Below, piece by piece: positions 46,182 through 55,097 of a stretch of DNA of 64,000 bases (position 1 is the stretch's first letter; each line of letters begins with the position of its first letter). The position numbers were made by a program, and so were the translations under genes. The notes beneath the pieces were generated by a model. The model ran no database searches and had not been told where the DNA came from. It saw nothing but the letters and a program-made list of their open reading frames with translations. Origin of the DNA: Cellulophaga baltica (lineage in GTDB: Bacteria; Bacteroidota; Bacteroidia; Flavobacteriales; Flavobacteriaceae); assembly GCF_018861125.1 (NCBI RefSeq), contig NZ_JAHKQN010000024.1, positions 55,410 through 119,409 of the forward strand, written 5' to 3'.

Positions 46182-49100
46182 TTATTTAATTTGTTCTTTA
46201 TATTCTTTAGGACTTGCCCCAAAATACTTTTTAAATGACCTACCAAAATACTTAGGGTCATTATAGCCACACTCAAAACTAATTTCAGATATATTGAGTT
46301 TTTTAGTTTTTAATAATGTTGCTGCCTTTTGTAGTCTTAAAGATGTAATAACATCAGATGGAGATTTACTCAATAACTCTTTGAATAAACGATAACATTT
46401 AACACGAGATACACCTAACTCTTCAACAAGCATTTCTACATTAAACGAAGCATTAGATAATTCTTTCTTTATAATTTCTAAACTAGCCTTTAGAAGTTTA
46501 TCATTAGGTGTTGAAATTTCATTTGTATCTGTTAAGATTTGAAAAATTTCATTGTGTAAGTTATTTTCATTTAACTGATCTCTTTTTTGAATTAAAGAAC
46601 TTATCTTTTTTAATATAAATGACTCACTAGCTGGCATTTGTATCAACACATCTATTCCAAATTCAACCAATTCCTCTTGCAGACCATGCGTTATATCTTC
46701 AGTGATATAAACCATTGGCGTTTTTTTAAATTTAAAAGCTTCATTATTCTTTATTGTATTAAAAAAATAAATCAATTCTTTTGAGAAACTTGCTTGATAA
46801 AAAAGCACTAAATGTATTGGAATTTGATTAACGGCAGAGGTCAGATCATTAACCTCACTTTCAAAAATTAAATTATAACCTTTATCTTCTAAAATTTGAT
46901 TTGCTGAACTATAATTTTCTTCTTCTGTAAAAATTAACAAGTTTTGGTTTCCTTTAACCAAGTTTTCTTGTTTGTCAAAATGTTTCCAAGAAATAATATC
47001 TAATTGTTCAAAATCATTTTCAATCGCATCAAAAGGTATTTGAAGTGCTATAATAAAGTCCTCTTTAGGTTTTTTTATAAATGCACCATTCAAATCAGAA
47101 AGTAATACTTGAACAGCTTTAAAATAAGGACTATAATGAAGCATATTCTGCCAGTTATTTTTTAATATGGAGCTGTTTGACTCTAAACACAAGTTAATTA
47201 CATTATCATTTACAGTAATTTCTATACTTAATGAGCTTCTTTCATCAGAATACTTAATAATGTCACAAAAAAGGTATTGAAGCAATAGTCTTAACCTTAG
47301 CACATCAATAGAAACCCAATCATCAATTTTTATAAGCTTAGTATTCAAATTAATTTTATTGCCTTGAATATTTTTACTTATTTTTTTAAAACTATTTTTT
47401 AAAAGCTTTGGTAAATTAGTTGCTGTTTTTTTTATTGGTCCAATATCTTTTACATGGTCAAGATAATTCCATTCTGAAATAAGTTTTACTAACTTACCTG
47501 AATAATTTATTAAACCTTCTTTAACATCATTATCATCGGGTAATGCATTTATATTTTTTACAATTTTAGAAATAGGCTCTTGAAATTCTGATAACACAAA
47601 AGTTTTAAATTTATCAATTTCAAAATCTTCATTTTTAAGATTGTTATGTAAGTTTAAAAGTTTTTCTTTTTGCAATACAACTTGCTTGTTTTTCTTATCA
47701 AGTTCCTTATTAATTTGTAGTAAGTCTTCCTTTTGATTTTCTATAACTTTTGTTCTTAAAGCTATTTGGTTTTCTAACTTTATTTGTTTCTTTTTTGCTG
47801 TTCTATTTTTTATTAAAATGAATATTAAAACTCCAATTAACACAATAAAAACAAAGAAAATATAAAAAAAAGTAGTGCTATAAAATGGCTTTAAAATTTT
47901 AAGTGTCAAAACCTTAACTTTAGTTTCATTCTCATTTTTTACATAAAATGTATAGTCCCCAGGTTTTAAGTTTTGATAACTAATTTTCTTTGGTTTATTT
48001 AATGTTTTCCAACTCGTATCTTTACCTTCTAATGTATAAAAAACCTTATTTGTAGCATTTTTGGGGAATTTAATAGGGTGAATTTCTATTTCTACTACGT
48101 TATTACTATACTTTTTTTTTAAGTTAGATGAAAAATTTTCGTTGTCATCTACAATAATTTTGAAGCTTGTTTTAATATTTTTAGGTTTTAAACTACTGGG
48201 ATTAAAATAATTAAGTCCATTTACACCTCCAAAAAACAATAACCCTTTTTTATCTTGATAATACGCCCCTTCTGAAAATTCAGAAGCCTGCCAACCTTCA
48301 CTTGGGTTGTATTCAATTACATTAAATGTATTCTTACTTATTACTGCTACCCCTTTTGTAGTACTTAACCAAAATTGATCTTTATTTTTTAAAATTCCGT
48401 ATACCATATGGCTTGGTAAGCCATCATCTTCTGTAATATTTTTTATAACTTTTTTCTCGTTATTTAAAACTGAAACTCCACCTAATGAAGCTATCCAATA
48501 AGTCGCATCTATTTCTTCTTTAAAAACAGCATAAATACTATTGCCTAACAAGCCATTTTCTCTTGTTATTTGTTCAATAATTTTAGTTTTAAGATTATAA
48601 ATAAAAACTCCGTTAGCTTCGGTACCAACAATTATTTCATTTTTACTTTTCTTTATACTTCTTATATTTAAATTTTGAAAATGTTCTTGACCCTCAAAAT
48701 ATTCAAAATTATTTGTCTTTAAATTAAATTTAGCTAAACCACCCCAACAAGTAATCCATAATTGCTCATCCTCATCTTCATATATAGAGTAGTTTCTATT
48801 ATTTGGAAAGTTTTCAATTTCAGAAGCCTTATAACTTATGTAATTGTTGTTTTTTATGCGAATTAGTCCTGCATATGTTCCTGCCCAAACGGAACCATCA
48901 CTGGCTGTAAACAAAGATCGTATTCGTTCCCAATTTTGGTTTTTTTTTGAAATATCTAAAAAATATTTTTTATAGCATTGACTTTCAGTATCAAAATAAT
49001 ATAATCCATCATTATAATAACCAATCCAAATAATTCCATTTTCATCTTTTGTAATTGCTCTAATGGTTTCATTAGGCAAATGTGGAAATTTTATAGGGTG

Positions 49101-49895
49101 AGGGGTAATTGAAGTAATATTTTCTGAACCACTATAGGCCATACTTAAACCACCATCTTTTTGAGCTAACCAAATATTACCAAAAATATCTTCGTGAATT
49201 TTTTCTATTTCATTACTATTAAAGCTGTATGAATTATATAAATCGTAGGTGTAATGTTCTATTTGATTGTTATGTAAATTACCTGTATGATTAGGAATTA
49301 TATACAAGCCGTTACTGCGAGTAGCAAACCATATGTTACCTAAATTATCTTTATAAACATCATTAATGGTTAGGTTTGAGTATTTTGAAAGTAATATTTT
49401 TTTTAATTCTTTTTCTTCATTATTATTAACAGGAAGTTTTTCTGCTAATTGAAAAGTACTATTATTATACTCATAATACGTATTATCTAACTGAACAAGA
49501 ATTGAACCATCAGTAGCTAATTTAATATCGTTAGGCACACGATCAAACTTATAATTTTTAAACCGTTTATTTCCTAAATACTTACTTACAGTACCTTCAC
49601 TACTAAAAACCCAAATAACATCATTTTTATCTTTCTCTATTTTTAAAAGATAATTACTCGGAATAGATTCTGAATCGTTAGGATTGTGTTTAAAAGTTTC
49701 AAATGAATGTCCATTAAAGTAATTAAGTCCGTCCCAAGTAGCTATCCATAAACCTCCATTTTTATCATTTTCTATATCGGCAACAGAATTGTTTGAAAGA
49801 CCAACTTCAGTAGTAAAGCTTTGGAATTTTATTTGTTGTGCTTGTACAAAATAAATAGGTAAACAAAATAATAATACAACTAGCCTTTTCATCAT
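46182..49895 (-). CDS. HTCS-like AraC regulator with degenerate kinase and receiver domains
   Basis: Membrane regulator of 1237 residues with hybrid two-component layout. A signal peptide (1-19) leads to two seven-bladed propellers of reg_prop repeats (about 25-580, motifs such as GLWIATWDGLNYF and IWIGYYNDGLYYF). A Y_Y_Y domain follows (about 590-660), then a transmembrane helix (about 671-697) and a coiled coil. The HisKA position reads VLSEFQEPI, with Ser769 where the phospho-acceptor His belongs. The ATPase region (about 845-965) has no recognisable N, G1 or G2 box. The receiver-like domain (about 978-1095) has Tyr1033 in place of Asp. The C-terminal AraC HTH (about 1135-1237, ISEISFECGYNDPKYFGRSFKKYFG) is intact. 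It presumably controls the adjacent susC operon without phosphotransfer. Confidence 0.9.
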   Translation of the reverse strand: MMKRLVVLLFCLPIYFVQAQQIKFQSFTTEVGLSNNSVADIENDKNGGLWIATWDGLNYFNGHSFETFKHNPNDSESIPSNYLLKIEKDKNDVIWVFSSEGTVSKYLGNKRFKNYKFDRVPNDIKLATDGSILVQLDNTYYEYNNSTFQLAEKLPVNNNEEKELKKILLSKYSNLTINDVYKDNLGNIWFATRSNGLYIIPNHTGNLHNNQIEHYTYDLYNSYSFNSNEIEKIHEDIFGNIWLAQKDGGLSMAYSGSENITSITPHPIKFPHLPNETIRAITKDENGIIWIGYYNDGLYYFDTESQCYKKYFLDISKKNQNWERIRSLFTASDGSVWAGTYAGLIRIKNNNYISYKASEIENFPNNRNYSIYEDEDEQLWITCWGGLAKFNLKTNNFEYFEGQEHFQNLNIRSIKKSKNEIIVGTEANGVFIYNLKTKIIEQITRENGLLGNSIYAVFKEEIDATYWIASLGGVSVLNNEKKVIKNITEDDGLPSHMVYGILKNKDQFWLSTTKGVAVISKNTFNVIEYNPSEGWQASEFSEGAYYQDKKGLLFFGGVNGLNYFNPSSLKPKNIKTSFKIIVDDNENFSSNLKKKYSNNVVEIEIHPIKFPKNATNKVFYTLEGKDTSWKTLNKPKKISYQNLKPGDYTFYVKNENETKVKVLTLKILKPFYSTTFFYIFFVFIVLIGVLIFILIKNRTAKKKQIKLENQIALRTKVIENQKEDLLQINKELDKKNKQVVLQKEKLLNLHNNLKNEDFEIDKFKTFVLSEFQEPISKIVKNINALPDDNDVKEGLINYSGKLVKLISEWNYLDHVKDIGPIKKTATNLPKLLKNSFKKISKNIQGNKINLNTKLIKIDDWVSIDVLRLRLLLQYLFCDIIKYSDERSSLSIEITVNDNVINLCLESNSSILKNNWQNMLHYSPYFKAVQVLLSDLNGAFIKKPKEDFIIALQIPFDAIENDFEQLDIISWKHFDKQENLVKGNQNLLIFTEEENYSSANQILEDKGYNLIFESEVNDLTSAVNQIPIHLVLFYQASFSKELIYFFNTIKNNEAFKFKKTPMVYITEDITHGLQEELVEFGIDVLIQMPASESFILKKISSLIQKRDQLNENNLHNEIFQILTDTNEISTPNDKLLKASLEIIKKELSNASFNVEMLVEELGVSRVKCYRLFKELLSKSPSDVITSLRLQKAATLLKTKKLNISEISFECGYNDPKYFGRSFKKYFGASPKEYKEQIK

Positions 49896-50006
49896 CTCCG
49901 TTTAAGCCTACAATGATAAAACTACTGTGTTATTTTAACATAAAGACAATATTAAGTTACCTATCAAAAATTAGAAACTTACTAAAAAATATAATGGTGC
50001 TAAACT

Positions 50007-50041
50007 TAAAAGTCCATTGAAAACATAGCAATGGACTTTTA
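50007..50041 (-). terminator. Terminator after the downstream PL7-type lipoprotein gene
   Basis: AAAAGTCCATTG pairs with CAATGGACTTTT; loop about 9 nt. It lies 30 bp after the stop codon, with T-rich DNA following on the minus strand. Confidence 0.75.
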
Positions 50042-50071
50042 TATTTAAAAAAAAGTAAATGGTAAAATAAT

Positions 50072-50899
50072 CTAGTAAGCTATTGAAAAAGAACTCATTT
50101 CTAACACAGGCTCAATATCATCACCTTCGGTGTAAACACCAGCTTTTAAATAATAATTATTAGTATAATTATCCCAATCATTGCTTGGTGACAATGTTTC
50201 GGTATATGTTATCTCATTAGTTACTATAACAAATGTTGCGTTACCGTTTTGTGTTGTTATTTTCACAGAATAATCATCTCCAGCAGTATACTCTGGTCCT
50301 ACATAGGTATTGTATGTAGATGTACTTTCATCTGGTGTTGTCAAAGTTTCTTTAATTTTTAACACACTATCATCATCAACATACACACGAATCCATGGTC
50401 TATTTACTCCTCCTCTATTATGTATTTGAGCGACGGTTATTCCATTTTCAGGAACAGTATTTAAAGTGGCAGTATAACTCATTTCTTTAAAAGTATTTAG
50501 AGATGATTCATCCCCTGTATCCTCTTTTAATTCTGTTCTATGTCCGTCAGGTGCTAAACAAGTCATCATTACATTTCCTGTTTCGTAAACATCCATCCAT
50601 TCTTCATTATCAATATCATTGGCAGTAAATTGATCTCTATCTGATTTATCTCCACTAATCCAACTTGTTTCAACTACCAAATCTCCGAAATCAATTGTAG
50701 AACTAGTTGTTTCAGTATCTGTTTCAGTTTCCGAATCATCTTCAGTATTTTCTTGCTCTACTACTTCTTCATCTTCAACTTCTTCTGCAACAGGTTCATC
50801 TGTAATAGTACTATCACTTGAACAACTAAAACCAATAAGTATAATAAAGATAAATACAGATTTTAATGTGTAATTAAGCAAAAGTTTATGCATTGTCAT
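50072..50899 (-). CDS. PL7-type alginate lyase lipoprotein (copy 1)
   Basis: Surface or periplasmic lipoprotein of 275 residues with lipobox GFSC (Cys26), then an acidic, Glu/Thr-rich linker (about 30-68). The lyase jelly-roll (70-275) carries HRTELKE (Arg121), VAQIH (Gln158, His160) and YYLKAGVYTEG (Tyr256), the four catalytic residues of PL7. It is divergent from the PL7 enzyme of the main locus but about two-thirds identical by eye to the gene next to it. Each copy has its own terminator. Alginate is the likely substrate; a related uronate polymer is possible. Confidence 0.85.
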   Translation of the reverse strand: MTMHKLLLNYTLKSVFIFIILIGFSCSSDSTITDEPVAEEVEDEEVVEQENTEDDSETETDTETTSSTIDFGDLVVETSWISGDKSDRDQFTANDIDNEEWMDVYETGNVMMTCLAPDGHRTELKEDTGDESSLNTFKEMSYTATLNTVPENGITVAQIHNRGGVNRPWIRVYVDDDSVLKIKETLTTPDESTSTYNTYVGPEYTAGDDYSVKITTQNGNATFVIVTNEITYTETLSPSNDWDNYTNNYYLKAGVYTEGDDIEPVLEMSSFSIAY

Positions 50900-51018
50900 A
50901 TTTTTAATTTGAGTTAATTTACTTAGTAATATAAATACAAAAACGTAATTTTTGAACTTTTAGTTTAAAAATTACATTTTAGATTTTACACTATCTATTA
51001 AATAACATAATGTTAAAC

Positions 51019-51055
51019 GAAAAAAGACTGATTATCTCTAATCAGTCCTTTAAAA
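51019..51055 (-). terminator. Terminator after the upstream PL7-type lipoprotein gene
   Basis: GACTGATTA pairs with TAATCAGTC, loop 4 nt, followed on the minus strand by six T. It starts a few bases after the stop codon. Confidence 0.85.
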
Positions 51056-51061
51056 TATATT

Positions 51062-51841
51062 TTAATATTCGATAGAAAAATTACTCATTTTCATTTTTGG
51101 TTTAATATTATCACCTTCAGTGTAAACACCAGCTTTTAAATAAAAATCATCATCATAATCATCCCAAGCACTAGAAGGGCTTAAAGTTTTAGTGTATGTA
51201 GATCCATCTGTTGAGATTTCGAAAAAAGCTTCGCCATTATCTGTAATAATTTCAACTGAAAAATCATCTCCATCAGTATATTTTGGTCCTACATAAGGAT
51301 CATCATAAGTTGATGAGTCTTCATCAGGTGTTGTTGCAGTTGCTTTTATTTTAATATAATTATCGCTATCAATATAAACACGTATCCAAGGTCTTTTAAC
51401 TCCACCTCTATTGTGTATTTGAGCAACCGTGATTCCATGTTCAGGAACCTCTTCCAAAAGAGCTGTATAGCTCATTTTTTTATACGTTTCTAAAGATGAC
51501 TCATGTCCTGAATCTTCTTTTAACTCCGTTCTATGTCCGTCAGGAGATAAACAAGTCATCATTACTACACCAGAAGTATAGATATCCATCCACTCTTCCC
51601 CGTCGACATCACCAGCAGTAAAAGTGTCACGGTCAGATTTATCACCAGATATCCAACTTGTTTCAACAACTAAATTTCCAAAATCGACGTCTATAGTTGT
51701 TGCAGTAGCATCAACTGCTGCTGTATCAACTTCAAAATCTTCTGATGATTCTTCAGTCGAACAGCTAGCTACAAGAAACAATACTGTCAAATAAAAAATA
51801 CTTCTCTTGTAAGTTTTTAATACATTTTTTGAGGTTTTCAT
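51062..51841 (-). CDS. PL7-type alginate lyase lipoprotein (copy 2)
   Basis: Lipoprotein of 259 residues, paralogue of the following gene. Lipobox LVASC (Cys27) is followed by a shorter acidic linker than in its twin. The catalytic set is intact: HRTELKE (Arg104), VAQIH (Gln141, His143), FYLKAGVYTEG (Tyr240). Both copies share exact blocks such as VVETSWISGDKSDRD and QIHNRGGV, so the pair arose by tandem duplication and then diverged. No SusCD or regulator adjoins them, and none of the 13-bp-spaced operators was seen upstream. They may be expressed separately from the main locus. Confidence 0.85.
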   Translation of the reverse strand: MKTSKNVLKTYKRSIFYLTVLFLVASCSTEESSEDFEVDTAAVDATATTIDVDFGNLVVETSWISGDKSDRDTFTAGDVDGEEWMDIYTSGVVMMTCLSPDGHRTELKEDSGHESSLETYKKMSYTALLEEVPEHGITVAQIHNRGGVKRPWIRVYIDSDNYIKIKATATTPDEDSSTYDDPYVGPKYTDGDDFSVEIITDNGEAFFEISTDGSTYTKTLSPSSAWDDYDDDFYLKAGVYTEGDNIKPKMKMSNFSIEY

Positions 51842-51974
51842 ATAATTTGAGGTTTAAAAATTAACATACTTTATTAATATTAACAAAGTACCGTTTCAAA
51901 AATACTATTAAAAATATGTTAATTAAGACTTATTAAAAGTAATGTATAAACTTTTCGATGAAATGCAAACCCAT

Positions 51975-52015
51975 AAAAAAAGGATAAAACACAATACATG
52001 TTTTATCCTTTTTTT
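51975..52015. terminator. Strong terminator after murA
   Basis: A long perfect stem, AAAAAAAGGATAAAACA against TGTTTTATCCTTTTTTT, loop about 7 nt. It is symmetrical enough to act in both directions. Confidence 0.88.
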
Positions 52016-52035
52016 ATATAAGTTATAATAAAAGT

Positions 52036-53346
52036 TTACGAAACTCTTGTGATTTTTGCTCCAATAGCACGTAAACGTTCATCTATATTCTCGTAACCTC
52101 TATCAATTTGTTCAATATTATGTATAGTTGAAGTTCCTTTTGCTGATAATGCTGCAATAAGTAAAGATACACCTGCTCTAATATCGGGCGAAACCATAGT
52201 TGTGGCTTTCAAAGTAGAATTGAAATTATGCCCAATAACAGTAGCTCTATGTGGATCACAAAGAATAACTTTTGCTCCCATATCTAATAGTTTATCAACG
52301 AAAAACAAACGGCTTTCAAACATTTTTTGATGTATTAAAACTTCACCTTTAGCTTGTGTTGCCACTACTAAAATAATACTCAACAAATCAGGAGTTAAAC
52401 CAGGCCAAGGCGCATCAGATATTGTTAAAATAGAACCATCTATGTAATTCTGAATTTCATATCCATCAACATGTTTCGGAATATAAATATCATCATTTTT
52501 ACGCTCAAGAGTAATACCTAATTTTCTAAAAACACTTGGTATTTGACCTAAATCATCCCAACTAACATTTTTAATAGTAAGCTCACTTCTTGTCATTGCC
52601 GCAAGTCCAATCCAGCTACCAATTTCAATCATATCTGGCAACATTCTATGATCTGTTCCTCCAAGAATATCAACACCTTCAATTACTAATAAGTTTGAAC
52701 CTACTCCAGTAATTTTAGCTCCCATTCGGTTCAACATTTTACATAGCTGTTGTAAATAAGGCTCACAAGCTGCATTGTAAATAGTAGTTGTACCTTCAGC
52801 TAAAACAGCAGCCATAACAATATTAGCAGTACCTGTTACCGAAGCTTCATCTAAAAGCATGTAAGTACCTTTTAGTTTTTCTGCTTCAACACCATAGAAA
52901 GACTCTTCTTTATTATATCTAAACTTTGCTCCAAGGTTAATAAACCCTTGAAAGTGAGTATCTAACCTTCTACGTCCAATTTTATCACCGCCAGGTTTTG
53001 GAATATATCCTTTACCGAAACGAGCTAATAAAGGCCCAACTAACATAATAGAACCTCTTAAACCTCTACCATCTTGCTTAAATTGATCTGATTGTAAGTA
53101 ATCTAAATTTACATCATCAGCTACGAAAGTGTATGTTCCTTTTCTTTTTTTCTGAATTTTAACTCCTAAATCTTCTAATAAAGCTATTAGTTTATTTACA
53201 TCAACAATATCAGGAATGTTACTTATGGTTACGGGTTCTGCAGTTAATAAAACTGCGCATAATATTTGTAACGCTTCATTTTTTGCTCCTTGAGGTGTGA
53301 TTTCACCGCTTAGTTGGTGACCACCTTCAATTTTAAATGTGCCCAT
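52036..53346 (-). CDS. murA: UDP-N-acetylglucosamine 1-carboxyvinyltransferase with Asp at the fosfomycin-target position
   Basis: First committed enzyme of peptidoglycan synthesis, cytoplasmic, 436 residues: transfers enolpyruvate from PEP to UDP-GlcNAc. The start has the GAKNEAL motif (Lys22-Asn23), and later come RRRLDTHFQG, GTANIVMAAV and SDAPWPGLTPDLL. The active-site loop reads PKPGGDKIG: Asp121 lies where E. coli has Cys115, the residue alkylated by fosfomycin. The codon is GAT in the DNA. The Asp form is catalytically active in other bacteria and is insensitive to the drug. It follows the DUF4290 gene by 16 bp. Confidence 0.96.
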   Translation of the reverse strand: MGTFKIEGGHQLSGEITPQGAKNEALQILCAVLLTAEPVTISNIPDIVDVNKLIALLEDLGVKIQKKRKGTYTFVADDVNLDYLQSDQFKQDGRGLRGSIMLVGPLLARFGKGYIPKPGGDKIGRRRLDTHFQGFINLGAKFRYNKEESFYGVEAEKLKGTYMLLDEASVTGTANIVMAAVLAEGTTTIYNAACEPYLQQLCKMLNRMGAKITGVGSNLLVIEGVDILGGTDHRMLPDMIEIGSWIGLAAMTRSELTIKNVSWDDLGQIPSVFRKLGITLERKNDDIYIPKHVDGYEIQNYIDGSILTISDAPWPGLTPDLLSIILVVATQAKGEVLIHQKMFESRLFFVDKLLDMGAKVILCDPHRATVIGHNFNSTLKATTMVSPDIRAGVSLLIAALSAKGTSTIHNIEQIDRGYENIDERLRAIGAKITRVS

Positions 53347-53362
53347 TTAATTCCGAAAAATT

Positions 53363-54040
53363 TTAGTATCGTTTTTTATTACGATTATTATTGTTTCTAT
53401 TATTGTTGTTCTTTTTGTTATTAGAACGATTTGAGTTTTGCTTTGCCGGTCTATTCTTTAAAAACTGACCACTATCTGTTAAGCTTTCTCCACGTTCAGC
53501 TAAATCTATTTGGCCATCACTAAGCTCATATAAATGTTTAAATATAGCATTATCATCAACCGTATCTTTATTCCAGTTTAAATAACATTTTTTCATGTGG
53601 TTTGCTATAGCATATTCTAAACCATCACGTTTGTCGCCCTTTTCCCAAGAGATAGCTACATCAATCATCAGCTTTATGTTGTTACCATAAAAACGATATT
53701 TTGGATAGTTTTGAGGATATTCCAATTGTCCTGGACGTTCCTTCAACATTTCTTTTGTAGTAATTGGGTAGGGAGAGTCTACTTTTAATTTAAAATCAGA
53801 CATTATAAATAACTGATCCCAAAGTTTGTGCTGAAAATCTGGCACATCTCTTAAATGAGGCTGTAAATTCCCCATCACACTAATAATAGATTTTGCTACT
53901 TTATTACGCTCTTCATCGTCTTCAACAGACATTGCGTAATCTACCATTTTTTGAAAATGACGCCCATATTCAGGTATAATAAGGTGCGCGCGCTCTGTGT
54001 TGTATTCTAAATTGAATACTTCGTTATTTGCTAAACTCAA
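53363..54040 (-). CDS. DUF4290 family protein
   Basis: 225 residues: a helical DUF4290 domain (about 1-185) followed by a low-complexity Asn/Arg/Lys tail of about 35 residues with repeated NNNNRN units. The basic tail could bind nucleic acid, but nothing proves it. No signal peptide. It is cotranscribed with murA, an arrangement I recognise from other Bacteroidetes. The function is unknown. Confidence 0.85.
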   Translation of the reverse strand: MSLANNEVFNLEYNTERAHLIIPEYGRHFQKMVDYAMSVEDDEERNKVAKSIISVMGNLQPHLRDVPDFQHKLWDQLFIMSDFKLKVDSPYPITTKEMLKERPGQLEYPQNYPKYRFYGNNIKLMIDVAISWEKGDKRDGLEYAIANHMKKCYLNWNKDTVDDNAIFKHLYELSDGQIDLAERGESLTDSGQFLKNRPAKQNSNRSNNKKNNNNRNNNNRNKKRY

Positions 54041-54127
54041 ATTGAAAAGTTTTTCTTAATAATTATAAAGAGGAAAGTCTGCTCTTAATGCCTGCAAATT
54101 AACAAAATTCTATCAGATAAACTAAGA

Positions 54128-54415
54128 TTATAATGATATAACATTTTCAACCTTACCTACTAATTTGTATTTTTCAATTACTGCATCAGGGTTTTTCATT
54201 ATTAAACTAATAGTTACACTAGTATATTTACCATTTTTAGACTGTTTTTTTGTCACTACAGCACCTTCGTTATCAAAAACAGCTTCTACTTCTTTCACTC
54301 CTGTACCTTCTGTAGGAACTATAAATTTATATAAATATGTTGCAGGCCAACTTGAAGTATCTTCTAATTGCGCTTTTAATTTTACGTAAAAATCTTTTTG
54401 TTTATCTGCTTCCAT
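54128..54415 (-). CDS. DUF493 (YbeD-like) family protein
   Basis: Small cytoplasmic protein of 95 residues with the ferredoxin-like alpha/beta DUF493 fold: FIVPTEGTGVKEVEAVF, then NGKYTSVTISLIMKNPDAVIEKY and a final KVENVISL. Homologues include E. coli YbeD, thought to be an allosteric regulatory module. It lies divergently from the P-loop ATPase gene and separately from the DUF4290-murA operon. Confidence 0.86.
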   Translation of the reverse strand: MEADKQKDFYVKLKAQLEDTSSWPATYLYKFIVPTEGTGVKEVEAVFDNEGAVVTKKQSKNGKYTSVTISLIMKNPDAVIEKYKLVGKVENVISL

Positions 54416-54549
54416 ACTAATCTTTTTGCAAATATAACTATACCATGTAATTTTTTAGTCACTATGCTTTCATTACTTTTGTTAAATCTATTACGTTATA
54501 ATTATTACTTTCAATTAGTAATAATTATTATATTGATACACTTAAACTT

Positions 54550-55092
54550 ATGAGATTGAGGGCAAAAAAAATAGTTATCGCTGGTGGGCCAAGCACAGGA
54601 AAAACATCAGTAGTCTCAGGAATTGAAAATGCAGGGCATACTTGTTATCATGAGATTTCTCGTGAAATTACATTACAAGCTAGAGAAGAAGGTATAGAAC
54701 AACTTTTTTTATCAGATCCTTTACTTTTTAGCGAACGAATATTAGCTGGTAGATTAAAGCAATATAACCAAGCTAATGATGTAAAAAAATCTATCGTTTT
54801 TTTTGATCGTGCTTTGCCTGATGTTGTTGCTTATTTAGATTGCTTTGGCACTAAATATTCAAAAGAATTTGATACTATTTGCCAAGAAAACAAATACGAC
54901 ATTATTTTTTTACTACCGCCTTGGAAAGAAATACATACTTCTGATAATGAGCGATATGAAAATTTCGAGGAAGCCTTAAAAATTCATGATTTTCTAAAAA
55001 AAACATATAAAAAATTCGGCTATAAAATTATTGAAGTACCTAAAGATACTATTGAAAATAGAGTAACTTTTATTTTAAATAACGTAATTTAA
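54550..55092 (+). CDS. AAA_28-type P-loop ATPase
   Basis: Cytoplasmic nucleotide-binding protein of 180 residues. Walker A is GGPSTGKTS (12-20), followed by YHEISREI. FFDRALPDVVAYLDCFG holds the Walker-B-like Asp, and a lid region follows. It resembles NadR-kinase-like and Ttd14-like ATPases, so a small-molecule kinase is possible. The substrate is unknown. recQ starts 5 bp after its stop. Confidence 0.82.
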   Translation: MRLRAKKIVIAGGPSTGKTSVVSGIENAGHTCYHEISREITLQAREEGIEQLFLSDPLLFSERILAGRLKQYNQANDVKKSIVFFDRALPDVVAYLDCFGTKYSKEFDTICQENKYDIIFLLPPWKEIHTSDNERYENFEEALKIHDFLKKTYKKFGYKIIEVPKDTIENRVTFILNNVI

Positions 55093-55097
55093 AATAC

